Source: Allocoprobacillus sp002160865
Lineage (GTDB): Bacteria > Bacillota_I > Bacilli_A > Erysipelotrichales > Coprobacillaceae
Reading direction: 5' to 3'
DNA: 64,000 nucleotides
Assembly (NCBI RefSeq): GCF_042850985.1
Contig: NZ_AP031415.1
Span: 2,108,001 to 2,172,000, forward strand
Positions 16,359-25,958 of this stretch are shown here, piece after piece. Position 1 is the stretch's first letter. Each line of letters starts with the position of its first letter. Below the pieces are notes generated by a model. It made no database searches. It was not told where the DNA came from and worked only from the letters and a program-made list of their open reading frames with translations. The translations under genes were made by a program, and so were the position numbers.

Positions 16359-17817
16359 AGTCCTTTTCTTGAAAATATTCCTCAATGATTTGTCGTTCAC
16401 TAAAAGGTAATGGTTCATCATTTAAAATCTGATAATCTTCATGTCCTTTTCCTAGACAAAGAATAACATCACCCGCTTGGGCATGAGTTAAAGCATAGTA
16501 AATGGCTTCTTGACGATCTTCAATGACAATATATTCGCCATTTTCCTGTTGAATACCTTCAATAATATTGTCACATATATCATGAACAGATTCGCCACGT
16601 GGATTGTCCGCTGTTAAGATAGAAAAAGCATGATATTTAGCGACAATAGCACCTGCATCATAACGACGATGAACATCTCGATGTCCTCCTAAACCATAGA
16701 CACAATATATACGATGAGGATGGTATTCACTCATAGTGGATAAAATACTATCAAATGATAAAGCATTATGTGCATAATCAATTAATACTGTATAAGGGCG
16801 TGGAACGGGAACAATTTCAACACGTCCTTTTACACTGACTTGTTTTAAAGCTGCTTGAATATAAGGAATATCTATATGCAGTAAATAACAAATCATAATT
16901 GCTACTAACGAATTATAGACACTGAATTTTCCAGGTATATTCGTCTGGAATGAAGCTTCAATGACTCCCTTTGTATCAAATGTGACACCCAAAACATTTT
17001 CTTCTTTATAAAGTTCAATATGTGAAGCTTGTAAGTCACTTGGCTGTTGAATAGAATAAGTTTTGATTTGACATTTTGCCTGATCAATCATATCTAAATA
17101 ATGGTCATCATCTCTATTGAATAAACCTATACGACACATTTGAAATAATTTCTTTTTACATGACATATAATGTTCAAAAGAATGATGTTCATTTTCACCA
17201 ATATGATCAGGAGATAGGTTTGTAAAAACACCAATATCAAAATCAATACCTGTGACACGATCTAACATTAAACCTTGTGAAGATACTTCCATGACACAAT
17301 ATTCACATCCTGCATCGACCATTTCACGCATTAAACGCTGCAATTCAAAAGATTCCGGTGTCGTATTTTTTGTTTTTCTTAACTCACCATTAATCATAGA
17401 ACCAATTGTTCCAATAATACCTACTTTTTGATGAGCCTTTTCTAAAATTGATGCCACCATATAAGACGTTGTTGTTTTTCCTTTGGTTCCAGTTAAACCA
17501 ATCACTGTCATTTCACGACTTGGATGATGAAAGAAAGCACAAGAAAGTAAAGCCAATGCCTTTCTTGCATTTTCAACCATGATATATGTAATGCCTTGCT
17601 GATATTCTACAGAATGTTCCACAACAATTGTTTTCGCACCATTTTGAATAACCTGTTTGATAAAAGAATGTCCATCGACTTTCGCACCAGGAATACAGAC
17701 AAATAAACTTCCCTCTTTTACACATCTTGAATCATAATCAATTTGTGTCACTTCATTATCTAATTCTCCTTGTATAAATTGATAATCTAATTCCTTCAAT
17801 AATTCACTTAATTTCAT
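16357..17817 (-). CDS. murE: UDP-N-acetylmuramoyl-tripeptide synthetase
   Basis: 486 aa. Adds the third amino acid to UDP-MurNAc-Ala-Glu in the cytoplasm. ATP site GLTGTKGKTTTS near residue 110; carbamylated-Lys region and YAHN near residue 340 as in Mur ligases. The substrate loop reads DNPRGES; DNPR is the pattern linked to meso-diaminopimelate ligases, whereas Lys-type enzymes usually differ at the Arg. The ATG at 17817 follows AAGGTGAGGG. It sits 13 bp behind a PfoR-like membrane gene, so probably one operon. Confidence 0.93.
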   Translation of the reverse strand: MKLSELLKELDYQFIQGELDNEVTQIDYDSRCVKEGSLFVCIPGAKVDGHSFIKQVIQNGAKTIVVEHSVEYQQGITYIMVENARKALALLSCAFFHHPSREMTVIGLTGTKGKTTTSYMVASILEKAHQKVGIIGTIGSMINGELRKTKNTTPESFELQRLMREMVDAGCEYCVMEVSSQGLMLDRVTGIDFDIGVFTNLSPDHIGENEHHSFEHYMSCKKKLFQMCRIGLFNRDDDHYLDMIDQAKCQIKTYSIQQPSDLQASHIELYKEENVLGVTFDTKGVIEASFQTNIPGKFSVYNSLVAIMICYLLHIDIPYIQAALKQVSVKGRVEIVPVPRPYTVLIDYAHNALSFDSILSTMSEYHPHRIYCVYGLGGHRDVHRRYDAGAIVAKYHAFSILTADNPRGESVHDICDNIIEGIQQENGEYIVIEDRQEAIYYALTHAQAGDVILCLGKGHEDYQILNDEPLPFSERQIIEEYFQEKD

Positions 17818-17830
17818 TTCCCTCACCTTT

Positions 17831-18847
17831 TCATATTCCAGACATATACATATCTCCACTTTTTATATAATTTAATTTTCTCATAGCTTTATACATACCA
17901 TAACAAATACCCATTGGCAAAACAACATCTATCAAAATATAAACAATCCAATAAGTGGATGACATCAAACGCATTGCTTCACGTAATCCCATAAGTCCTG
18001 TTAAACCAAGTGAAGCTCCTTGAACAGTACAGCTTAAAGACAATAACGCTGTCAATATACCACTGATAAGACTTGCGATAAGAGGTGGCACCCAGATCAA
18101 AGGTCTTTTGATGATGTTTATGAACTGTAAAAAACTTGTTCCTATACTGACAGCCAAAACATTTCCAATAGGATTATCATGAATAGACATAACTGCCAAT
18201 CCTACCATCTGTCCACAGACCCCTGCCAAAGCACAACCCAAAGCCACGCCATCTAACCCACTTAAAACCGACATTAAAAAGAGTGATGTCAATGGTGATG
18301 TTGTAATCACGGCACTTAATAAGGCTACGCACATTCCCATTAAAACAAGTGGTAGCTGTATACATTGTAACATCAAATCTTGAAACCAGTATAACAATTG
18401 TAAATAAAATGGCTTGATAAACCAGATGAAGACTCCACTACATATTAACGCAACTATAGGGGCTAACAGCCAATCCAGTGATGTTTTCCCTTGAATGAGT
18501 CGAACAACTTCTACAGTTAAAATCACTGCCAGATAAGCAAGAAAAGGAGAGCCCGTTGTTAATGTCACATGACTGCCATCAACGACTAAAGTTCCTGCAC
18601 CAATCATACCAGCTAAACACGCTGTCACTAAATTGATACCTTTTGCTTCCATACACCATGCCATTGTGATACCAATAACAGGGCCAAGCATATAAGTAAG
18701 TATAATTCCCCATTGATTCAACAATGAAAGATGAAACAATTGTCCTATTTCCTGACAGATTGTTCCTAAGACAAAACTCATAAAATATCCAGCAGCCAAA
18801 CCATGAAAAGTACGAGATAGATAATTATCACGTTTACTTCTTGCCAT
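17831..18847 (-). CDS. PTS EIIC-like membrane protein (PTS_EIIC_2/PfoR family)
   Basis: 338 aa with about 8-10 hydrophobic segments. The stretch from GVALGCALAGVCGQMVG to NIIKRPLIWVPPLIAS is characteristic of the PTS_EIIC_2 family that includes the clostridial PfoR protein. No IIA, IIB or HPr-docking domain is attached, so transport by the PTS is not assured. Overlaps the upstream CmpB-like gene by 14 bp and precedes murE by 13 bp; it may therefore have a role tied to the cell envelope. Confidence 0.7.
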   Translation of the reverse strand: MARSKRDNYLSRTFHGLAAGYFMSFVLGTICQEIGQLFHLSLLNQWGIILTYMLGPVIGITMAWCMEAKGINLVTACLAGMIGAGTLVVDGSHVTLTTGSPFLAYLAVILTVEVVRLIQGKTSLDWLLAPIVALICSGVFIWFIKPFYLQLLYWFQDLMLQCIQLPLVLMGMCVALLSAVITTSPLTSLFLMSVLSGLDGVALGCALAGVCGQMVGLAVMSIHDNPIGNVLAVSIGTSFLQFINIIKRPLIWVPPLIASLISGILTALLSLSCTVQGASLGLTGLMGLREAMRLMSSTYWIVYILIDVVLPMGICYGMYKAMRKLNYIKSGDMYMSGI

Positions 18848-19583
18848 CTTCTTTCTCCTCTTTTCCTTGATGTTTCATCAACATTGGGAAAGCTTTCACA
18901 ATACGTCTTTCCATCATAGATTTTTCATGAACCCACTGACGATAACTCTCATGATCATTTTCTTTCCACAATTCCATAATTTCTTCAAAATCATGTCTAC
19001 TCTGTTCAACATTTTCAATCAATGTCTGAACCGTCAATTCCATATCTTTTCTTAATGCATCTAAACGTTCATCCAAATGCATTAAAGAAACAACTGTATA
19101 AATAAAATCAATACCAAAAAGTGTTGTCAGCATAGTCGCAAAAACAACCAAAGTAATTAAACCATATTGCATAATCCACTCCAATAACATGGGTTGAACA
19201 TATTTCACTGCTATTACACTAAATAATCCAAAAACAAGAAAGCCTTCTAAACATACTCTCCCATTGACATGAAAAGCTTTATCAGAATAATCCCACCAGC
19301 GACGATGATAAATCTTTTCCATACCCCAAGATGTTAAATATTCAATCACACAAGCTACAAAAGCCCCTTCAATAAAAATAGATAAATAACTTTCTGTTGG
19401 AGAGAATAGCAAAGACACTGTCAAAGCTCCTACCCCATAAATAGGAACAATGGGTCCATTTAAAAAACCACTGTTTTTGATCCTATGTCTCGTCATAATA
19501 GGGCAAATGAGTGACTCCCAAATCCATCCAGCAAAACCATATATATAAAAAGTTATAATGTAAGCACTAATATATTTTTCCAT
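18834..19583 (-). CDS. CmpB-type putative ABC transporter permease (PF06541)
   Basis: 249 aa integral membrane protein. FYIYGFAGWIWESL at the N-terminus, GFLNGPIVPIYGVGA and WWDYSDKAFHVNGRVCLEG are hallmarks of the ABC_trans_CmpB family, five to six hydrophobic segments in all. Despite the family name, no ATPase partner is nearby and the function is unknown. The C-terminal 70 residues form a charged, probably helical, cytoplasmic tail. ATG at 19583, first gene of an operon with the PfoR-like gene and murE. Confidence 0.8.
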   Translation of the reverse strand: MEKYISAYIITFYIYGFAGWIWESLICPIMTRHRIKNSGFLNGPIVPIYGVGALTVSLLFSPTESYLSIFIEGAFVACVIEYLTSWGMEKIYHRRWWDYSDKAFHVNGRVCLEGFLVFGLFSVIAVKYVQPMLLEWIMQYGLITLVVFATMLTTLFGIDFIYTVVSLMHLDERLDALRKDMELTVQTLIENVEQSRHDFEEIMELWKENDHESYRQWVHEKSMMERRIVKAFPMLMKHQGKEEKEDGKK

Positions 19584-19632
19584 AACTGACTCCTATATAA
19601 GGATATTATACTTTGTTTTTATGATTAAGCAA

Positions 19633-19658
19633 GAAAAAAAAGGAGTCGCACTCCTTTT
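19633..19658 (-). terminator. Terminator of the chb-like operon
   Basis: AAAAGGAGT, loop, ACTCCTTTT with a U tract on the minus strand; symmetric enough to work on both strands. Confidence 0.85.
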
Positions 19659-19674
19659 ACTAAAAACAAATCTT

Positions 19675-20424
19675 TTATTGATAATCTCGAAAACTGACGA
19701 CTTCAATATGATGATGTTTTAACCAGTCTTTTAACCACTGACTACATAAAAATTCACATTCCATTGGTCTAATCAATGTATATGAAGAATGTTCTAAAAT
19801 ATATTGGTCAAGATAACCAGGATGAAAAACCACCAGACTACATTCATTTTTTTGAATATTTGATAATTGACTTTCAAAATATTGATAAGGGTCATAGAGT
19901 CCTCTTTCATCAAAAGCAAAGAAATCTAAAGATTGAATATGATATTGTTTTTGCCATTGTTGATCCATCAAATTGTCATAAAATAAATGATGCCTGGCAG
20001 CCACATTTTCTAAAGCCTGTAAATAATTTCTTGAAAAAACAGCATGTCCCTCAAAATACTCTGGTTTTTGACCTGTGATTTCAATAAATCTTTGTAATTG
20101 TGCTTCAATTTCCAACTCACACTCTAAAATATTGATTGTATCTTCTTGACGATGGTTAATATCATGACTTGAATAAAATTCCCCATTTTCATTAACCAAA
20201 GAAGGAATAAGCCCAGGCGAACAAACCGGTTTTCCTAAACATATATTTGTATGTTGTCCTAAACAAATATCTAAATCTTTGATTAATTGATAGCCATGCT
20301 TTGCACTTTCCATATTAGGCATAAGTCCCACACAACTGATTACACCATCTTGTATAGATTTTAAGATGCCGTAGTTTACACCTTCGCTTATACCTAAATC
20401 ATCTGCACGTAAAATTAATTTCAT
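19675..20424 (-). CDS. chbG: ChbG/YdjC-family carbohydrate deacetylase
   Basis: 249 aa cytoplasmic metal hydrolase that removes an acetyl group from chitooligosaccharides. MKLILRADDLGISEGVNYG carries the metal-binding DD, and GQHTNICLG, EGHAVFSR and VVFHPGYLD hold the other family His positions. The start overlaps the ROK kinase stop by one base (TAATG). In E. coli the protein lets N-acetylated dimers induce and enter the chb pathway; the operon here has an analogous set of genes. Confidence 0.88.
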   Translation of the reverse strand: MKLILRADDLGISEGVNYGILKSIQDGVISCVGLMPNMESAKHGYQLIKDLDICLGQHTNICLGKPVCSPGLIPSLVNENGEFYSSHDINHRQEDTINILECELEIEAQLQRFIEITGQKPEYFEGHAVFSRNYLQALENVAARHHLFYDNLMDQQWQKQYHIQSLDFFAFDERGLYDPYQYFESQLSNIQKNECSLVVFHPGYLDQYILEHSSYTLIRPMECEFLCSQWLKDWLKHHHIEVVSFRDYQ

Positions 20425-21329
20425 TATTTCACACCACCTTTATTATAAAGTTGACAATATGTATAGTAAGCACCAATCAAATTAGAATCATTATGATATT
20501 GACATGGTTTGATTTGTGGTTTTCTAAAGAGATAAGCTTTTGTAAAAATATCATCTATCTTTGTTTGTATCATTTCTACAAACAATGGATCTTGACTGAT
20601 TCCTCCTCCAATACAAATACATTCAGGATTGATGATATTATCAATGTTATAACAAAACTTAGCTATTGCTTCAAACCAATCATCCATGACTGAAATCACT
20701 TCTTGATCTTTTTGACGATAAAGCTGCATCATGGCTTCCCCATCAATGTTTTCATCTTGTTTGATATCTTGAACTTTTTTGACAATAGCTAAAGTTGAAT
20801 ATGTTCCAGCAAAACTCTCATATTGTCCTTGACGCAAATCAACAAAAATAGGACTAAATTCTCCTGCAATCAAATCTAAACCACGTAGTACCTGATGATC
20901 AATGACAATACCTCCACCTATACCAGAACCAAAAATCAAAACGACGCAGCTTTGACAATCTTTTGCCTGTCCTACCCATGATTCACATAAAGCTGCAGCT
21001 TTACCATCATTTTCAACAGATACAGGAATATAATGGCATAAAGCAGATAATCTTTTAGCAAGTTCTAACCCTTCTAAATAAACCAGTGCCCCACTTGTCA
21101 ACATGACACCTTTTTCCACATCTATTTTTCCTGGTACACTCATTGCAATTCCTTGAATATTTTCTTGTTGAAAAGAGAAATAAATATTTTGTAATGTTTC
21201 TAAAAAATGTTCCTGTGACTCATAAGGTGTTTTTATTTTTGATGTCTGTGTTAAATGACACTGTTCATCAATTAAACCATACTTAATAAATGTTCCACCT
21301 ACATCAATGACTAATACTTGATCTTTCAT
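20424..21329 (-). CDS. ROK-family sugar kinase
   Basis: 301 aa. N-terminal ATP motif VIDVGGTFIKYG and a central ENDGKAAALCE. The usual ROK zinc motif CxCGxxGCxE is absent; the region reads GQYESFAGTYS instead, as in ROK proteins such as beta-glucoside kinases that lack zinc. It probably phosphorylates glucose, a beta-glucoside or an amino sugar released by the operon enzymes. RBS AGGAGG before ATG at 21329. Downstream of an attenuator-like hairpin. Confidence 0.88.
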   Translation of the reverse strand: MKDQVLVIDVGGTFIKYGLIDEQCHLTQTSKIKTPYESQEHFLETLQNIYFSFQQENIQGIAMSVPGKIDVEKGVMLTSGALVYLEGLELAKRLSALCHYIPVSVENDGKAAALCESWVGQAKDCQSCVVLIFGSGIGGGIVIDHQVLRGLDLIAGEFSPIFVDLRQGQYESFAGTYSTLAIVKKVQDIKQDENIDGEAMMQLYRQKDQEVISVMDDWFEAIAKFCYNIDNIINPECICIGGGISQDPLFVEMIQTKIDDIFTKAYLFRKPQIKPCQYHNDSNLIGAYYTYCQLYNKGGVK

Positions 21330-21342
21330 TTTAACCTCCTAT

Positions 21343-21372
21343 AAAAGAGGGACTTTTTTAAAGAAAAGTCCC
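21343..21372 (-). terminator. Intra-operon terminator/attenuator between AraC gene and ROK kinase
   Basis: Minus strand GGGACTTTT, loop, AAAAGTCCC followed by TCTTTT. It would lower expression of the ROK and chbG genes relative to upstream genes. Confidence 0.65.
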
Positions 21373-21379
21373 CATCTAT

Positions 21380-22222
21380 TTATGAATGTTCCTGTTTACG
21401 ATATTGAGATGGTGTTTTTCCATACCATTTCTTAAAATGATTAATTAAGGTATGTTCACTAGAAAAACCACATTCAAAAGCAATATCTATAATACGTTTT
21501 TGTGATGTCATTAATAAGAATTTTGCACGATCTAAACGTAATTTCGTTAAATAAGTATAATAATTTGTATTTAAATAACGTTTAAACATTAATGAAATAT
21601 GTTGCGTTGTATAACCAAAATGATTTGATAAATACTGTAAAGAAATATCTTCTCGATAATGCGTACTGACATAGAAAAGAATTCTTGAAAAAGTATCGTT
21701 GTTTTCATGATGATAGGATGTAGGATCATAATGACTTTCTTTTAAACATTGGGATAATAAGGAAAGAAGGGATGCTTTATATTCTAATTGAGAAACAATA
21801 TCATCATGATTCATTTTTAAAATAACTTGGGAAAACAAATCAATAAAAGACTTTTGATCTTTAATCATAAAGACTTTATCAATAAGTAAAGTTGAAGGCA
21901 TATGTTGTAAAATAAAACCAATATTGATATGCAGACATTGGAAACGAAAATTACCAGCATTGCCAATCATTTTATGAAGTGCCTGCATTCCAATCACAAT
22001 CACATCACCAGGATTCACTTCAAATAGTCCTTCAGGTGTCATTGTTATCATATGCCCATCAATAATATGAACAATTTCCAGCCATTCATGCCAATGAACA
22101 TCTATGATAGATTTATTTTCATTATGTCCAGCAGAATCTATAAATAAGCAGTATTTATTACTATCATAATTACGTATACTACTATCAACATCTTCATATT
22201 CTTCATCAAAAATCAATCGCAT
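21380..22222 (-). CDS. AraC-family regulator with cupin domain (ChbR-like position)
   Basis: 280 aa. The N-terminal cupin includes IDVHWHEWLEIVHIIDGHM; the C-terminal 100 residues hold two AraC HTHs (ISLQYLSNHFGYTTQHISLMF and IIDIAFECGFSSEHTLINHF) and end with YGKTPSQYRK. The ATG at 22222 is used because GGTGAT stands upstream. It sits between a GH1 gene and ROK/chbG, as chbR sits within the E. coli chb operon, so it probably activates this operon in response to the sugar. Confidence 0.88.
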   Translation of the reverse strand: MRLIFDEEYEDVDSSIRNYDSNKYCLFIDSAGHNENKSIIDVHWHEWLEIVHIIDGHMITMTPEGLFEVNPGDVIVIGMQALHKMIGNAGNFRFQCLHINIGFILQHMPSTLLIDKVFMIKDQKSFIDLFSQVILKMNHDDIVSQLEYKASLLSLLSQCLKESHYDPTSYHHENNDTFSRILFYVSTHYREDISLQYLSNHFGYTTQHISLMFKRYLNTNYYTYLTKLRLDRAKFLLMTSQKRIIDIAFECGFSSEHTLINHFKKWYGKTPSQYRKQEHS

Positions 22223-22264
22223 CTTTATCACCAGCAACATTCTAACATATTTTTCTATATCACA

Positions 22265-23731
22265 TCAATCAAGATCTTTTCCATTTGTACGAATGACTTT
22301 TTTATACCACTCAAAAGATTTCTTACGTCTTCTTTGAAGTGTTCCTTGTCCTAAATCATCCATATCAACATAGACAAAGCCATAACGTTTTTTCATTTCT
22401 CCTGTTCCAGCAGAAACAAGATCAATACAACCCCAAGGTGTATAACCTATAACATCTACACCATCATAATCAATAGCTTTTTGAATTTGTTGAATATGCT
22501 TTCTTAAATAATCAATACGATAATCATCTTGGATAGAACCATCTTCCTCAACATGATCCAATGCCCCTAAACCATTTTCAACAATCATCAATGGTAATTG
22601 ATATTTATCATAGAGTCGATTTAAAACAAGTCTTAAGCCTTGTGGATCGATTGGCCATCCCCATTCACTTTCTTCAAGATATGGGTTTTTAACACCACCT
22701 AATTGATTACCTCCAGATTTTTCAGTATTTTCACGTGTTGCAATTACTGCTGAATTATAATAACTAAATGAAATAAAATCGACTGTCCCTAAAAGTAATA
22801 TCTGATCATCTCCATCTTCTTTTTGAAGTACCACATTCTGTCTTTCTAACTCTTTTAATTTATAACTTGGATAATAACCACGACATTGTACATCATAGTA
22901 GAAATCTTTAAAGTCTCTAGCCATTTCCATTTCAGCAATAGCGTCATTTGGATTGCATGTTTCAGGATAGAAAAGAATATTAGCTATCATTAAACCAATC
23001 TGAAAATCAGGATTAATTTGATGTCCTAAATAAACAGCTTTTGCACTAGCAAGTAACAAATGATAAATGGCCTGTTGCTGTTTTTGAGGATTGGATGCTT
23101 CTGTAATACCTAAAGTAGAATAATCTCTTAAAAAATTAATTTCATTAAAAGTCAACCAGTATTTAACTTTATTTTGATAACGCGTAAAAATAGTACGACA
23201 ATAATTGATAAAGAAATCTATTGTTCTTCTATCTAACCAGCCTTCATATTGATGAGCTAAATGAAGTGGTAAATCAAAATGATTAATTGTCACAAGTGGT
23301 TCAATTCCATATTTATGGCATTCATCAAAAACATCATCATAGAATTTTAAACCTTCTTCATTAGGTTGATCATCATCACCATGAGGAAAAATACGTGACC
23401 AGTTAATGGACATTCTAAATGTTTTATATCCCATTTCTCCCATTAAAGCAATATCTTCTTTATAGTGATGATAAAAATCGGTAGCTACATGACTTGGATA
23501 ATAAACATCATCATCAATAATAGCTTTAGCACCTTCAGGCACATCTTCAAAACGATTGATTGTTTTTCTTGTCCCATCTTTTAATTCAATAACAATACGA
23601 CGAGGATGCTTTTGATCACCATTTGTAATGGTATCAGCAGTCGCTAAACCTTTACCACCACTCAAATAACCACCTTCGTATTGATTGGCTGCTGTAGCAC
23701 CACCCCATAAAAAGTCTTTAGGAAATCCCAT
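22265..23731 (-). CDS. GH1 6-phospho-beta-glucosidase (second copy)
   Basis: 488 aa. Acid/base E197 in YWLTFNEIN, nucleophile Glu in LMIVENGLG in the C-terminal third, and KKRYGFVYVD for the phosphate pocket. It has an insert between residues 35 and 75 (charged, RIVIELKDG) seen in BglA-type enzymes. RBS GGAGG at ATG 23731. Functions with the upstream PTS IIC; it replaces the GH4 enzyme ChbF of enteric bacteria. Confidence 0.92.
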   Translation of the reverse strand: MGFPKDFLWGGATAANQYEGGYLSGGKGLATADTITNGDQKHPRRIVIELKDGTRKTINRFEDVPEGAKAIIDDDVYYPSHVATDFYHHYKEDIALMGEMGYKTFRMSINWSRIFPHGDDDQPNEEGLKFYDDVFDECHKYGIEPLVTINHFDLPLHLAHQYEGWLDRRTIDFFINYCRTIFTRYQNKVKYWLTFNEINFLRDYSTLGITEASNPQKQQQAIYHLLLASAKAVYLGHQINPDFQIGLMIANILFYPETCNPNDAIAEMEMARDFKDFYYDVQCRGYYPSYKLKELERQNVVLQKEDGDDQILLLGTVDFISFSYYNSAVIATRENTEKSGGNQLGGVKNPYLEESEWGWPIDPQGLRLVLNRLYDKYQLPLMIVENGLGALDHVEEDGSIQDDYRIDYLRKHIQQIQKAIDYDGVDVIGYTPWGCIDLVSAGTGEMKKRYGFVYVDMDDLGQGTLQRRRKKSFEWYKKVIRTNGKDLD

Positions 23732-23742
23732 ATTTTACCTCC

Positions 23743-24477
23743 TTAAATTTTTCTTTTTGCATTTGCATAAGCATCACTTCGCTGAATCCAATCTAAAAAT
23801 TCTTCAATACACTTGTCCCAGAAACGCCATTCATGTTCATAGCCTGGTACACTCAACCATGTTAATGGCATCTTTTTTTCTTTTAAACTTTTAACGAATT
23901 GAACATTCGTATTATAAAGAAAATCCTTATCACCACAAGCCATATAAATAGGAATCTCTTGTTGACATTGTTCCAAAACTTCATAAAGATCAATTGGATT
24001 TCCCTGCATTTCAATACCTGGTGAAAATGCACCAATAGCCCTATATTTTTCTGGATGACTCAATCCATGATAAAGAGCACCAAATCCCCCCATAGAAAGT
24101 CCTGCAATATAAGTATCTTCTTTTCTTGTAGAAACTGGGAAAACTTGAGTAATAAATTCTGGTAATTCATTTTGTATGAAATCTGCGAATAAATCCTCAT
24201 CTTGATCAATATATTTTTTATTCTCACCAGAAATCATCACAACGGCAATCTGTCTTTCTTCAGCATATAATTCAACATTTGTATAACCACACCACTGTGC
24301 ATGATTATTTCCAAAACCATGCAATAGATATAATACTGGAAACTTTTGATGGTAGTCATGATGAATCTTTCCTTGATTCATCATACTTTCAGGAATTGTC
24401 ACTGTTGGTAAAATAACATCAATATCAACAGTTCTCATCAGTGTATAAGAAATAACATTACATTGTATTTTTGCCAT
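23743..24477 (-). CDS. Alpha/beta-hydrolase esterase (EstA/FrmB type)
   Basis: 244 aa cytoplasmic. LYLLHGFGNNHAQW is the oxyanion-hole loop, GLSMGGFGAL holds the nucleophile Ser, CGDKDFLY carries the likely Asp and GYEHEW the His. Homologues act as tributyrin/acetyl esterases or S-formylglutathione hydrolases. In this operon, de-acetylating an imported beta-linked sugar is the likely job. ATG at 24477 follows AGGAG; 11 bp before the GH1 gene. Confidence 0.85.
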   Translation of the reverse strand: MAKIQCNVISYTLMRTVDIDVILPTVTIPESMMNQGKIHHDYHQKFPVLYLLHGFGNNHAQWCGYTNVELYAEERQIAVVMISGENKKYIDQDEDLFADFIQNELPEFITQVFPVSTRKEDTYIAGLSMGGFGALYHGLSHPEKYRAIGAFSPGIEMQGNPIDLYEVLEQCQQEIPIYMACGDKDFLYNTNVQFVKSLKEKKMPLTWLSVPGYEHEWRFWDKCIEEFLDWIQRSDAYANAKRKI

Positions 24478-24519
24478 AATATCTTCTCCTTTCAAAAAAA
24501 AGTTTGTCAATACAAACTT

Positions 24520-25809
24520 CTATTGAGCTTTCATTTCCTGTTCTTGTTTTAATGCATTGTTATCATCAATTAAGAAGAATGGTAAATACATGATAAAATG
24601 AATAGCTAAACTGATTAACCATAACAACAACATGAATATACCACCTTGGAAGAACGTTGTAATAAATCCAGGTGTAACCCAAGGCATTGAAATTGTTGGA
24701 TTAAACTGAATTGGGAAAATACCAATTAATGCCCAAGCAACAAGTCCAGATGCAGCTGGTGAAAAGACCATTGGGATAACATATAATGGATTTAACATGA
24801 TTGGGAAACCAAATATAATTGGCTCATTAATATTGAAAATATTAGCTGGAATCACAAGTTTTCGCATAGCTTTATATTTTTCTGATTTCGCAAATAATGT
24901 CGCAATACATAATCCTAATGTATTTCCTGCACCACCAATTTGCACACATGCCCCTAAGATTCCAAACACAAGATAAGGCATTGTTTTTCCAGCTAGAAAA
25001 GCTTCTGTATTTGCCATAGAGGCCATCATTAATACAGGCATATATGGCATTAAAATCGCATTTGGATGAATTCCAAAGAACCAGATTAAATTCATTAATG
25101 AAAAGACAATAATTAATGATATTGGTGAAGCTCCAAAATATGAAATTGGCTGACCAATCAATGTTGAAACAACATTGAATACATTTCCATATGGTGTAAA
25201 TGTACATGCCCATTTTAAGGCAAAAATTAATGTAAAGATAATCATAGCTACAAATGTAGGTGCTAATGACATACTTACCATTGGTGGTACTGAATCTGGT
25301 AATTTCAATTTTAAATTCTTACTCATTAAATAACAGTATAGTCTAGGAATCAATAAACCTAAGATCAAAGCTAAGAAAATTCCATCACTACCCATATAGC
25401 TTGTTGATAAAGCTGATACAGAAGTTCCTACTTCATTTGTAAACGTCTGAATCGGCATTAAAATAATAAAGGCTGCTGTTGACATGACAGCTCCAATAAT
25501 ACCTTGTTCTCCTTCATTTCTAGTAAAACAATATCCAATTGCTCCTACAACATAAATAGCAAGTAAAGATAATGTTAAAGATACAACCTCTTGCCCTACT
25601 GTATATAATCCTGTACTGTTTAAAAAATCAACCCATGGATCAATAGGCAAATTAGATAAGACAGCAATAACTGCTACACCTAAAGTAATTGGCATAGTAT
25701 ACATAAACCCTTCTGTTAAGGCTTTAATATACTTACTCTTAGCGACCATTGTTGCAAATGGTCCGACAATTTTTTCTAAGCCTACTTGCAGCTTATTAAA
25801 AAAATTCAT
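24520..25809 (-). CDS. PTS cellobiose/chitobiose-type transporter subunit IIC
   Basis: 429 aa, about 10 membrane segments. Starts MNFFNKLQVGLEKIVGPFA, and the conserved substrate motif NINEPIIFGFPIMLNP stands near residue 330, both typical of the lactose/cellobiose/chitobiose IIC family. It transports and phosphorylates the disaccharide with IIA and IIB partners, which are not in this window. RBS GAGGAGG before ATG at 25809. First gene of the operon IIC-esterase-GH1-AraC-ROK-ChbG. Confidence 0.93.
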   Translation of the reverse strand: MNFFNKLQVGLEKIVGPFATMVAKSKYIKALTEGFMYTMPITLGVAVIAVLSNLPIDPWVDFLNSTGLYTVGQEVVSLTLSLLAIYVVGAIGYCFTRNEGEQGIIGAVMSTAAFIILMPIQTFTNEVGTSVSALSTSYMGSDGIFLALILGLLIPRLYCYLMSKNLKLKLPDSVPPMVSMSLAPTFVAMIIFTLIFALKWACTFTPYGNVFNVVSTLIGQPISYFGASPISLIIVFSLMNLIWFFGIHPNAILMPYMPVLMMASMANTEAFLAGKTMPYLVFGILGACVQIGGAGNTLGLCIATLFAKSEKYKAMRKLVIPANIFNINEPIIFGFPIMLNPLYVIPMVFSPAASGLVAWALIGIFPIQFNPTISMPWVTPGFITTFFQGGIFMLLLWLISLAIHFIMYLPFFLIDDNNALKQEQEMKAQ

Positions 25810-25931
25810 GTTTTTTCCTCCTCCTATTATGAAACTCATAGCGCTAAAATCATTTCATTTTCTAGAAAAAAGTATATCTTACTTCTTTATTTTAAAATGT
25901 TTCATTTTTAATATTTTTATTATCAATAATA

Positions 25932-25958
25932 AACAAAAGAAACTGCCTAAGCAGTTTC
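25932..25958 (-). terminator. Terminator overlapping the 3' end of the BSH-like gene
   Basis: GAAACTGC/GCAGTTTC with the stop codon in the loop, then TTTT on the minus strand. Confidence 0.8.
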
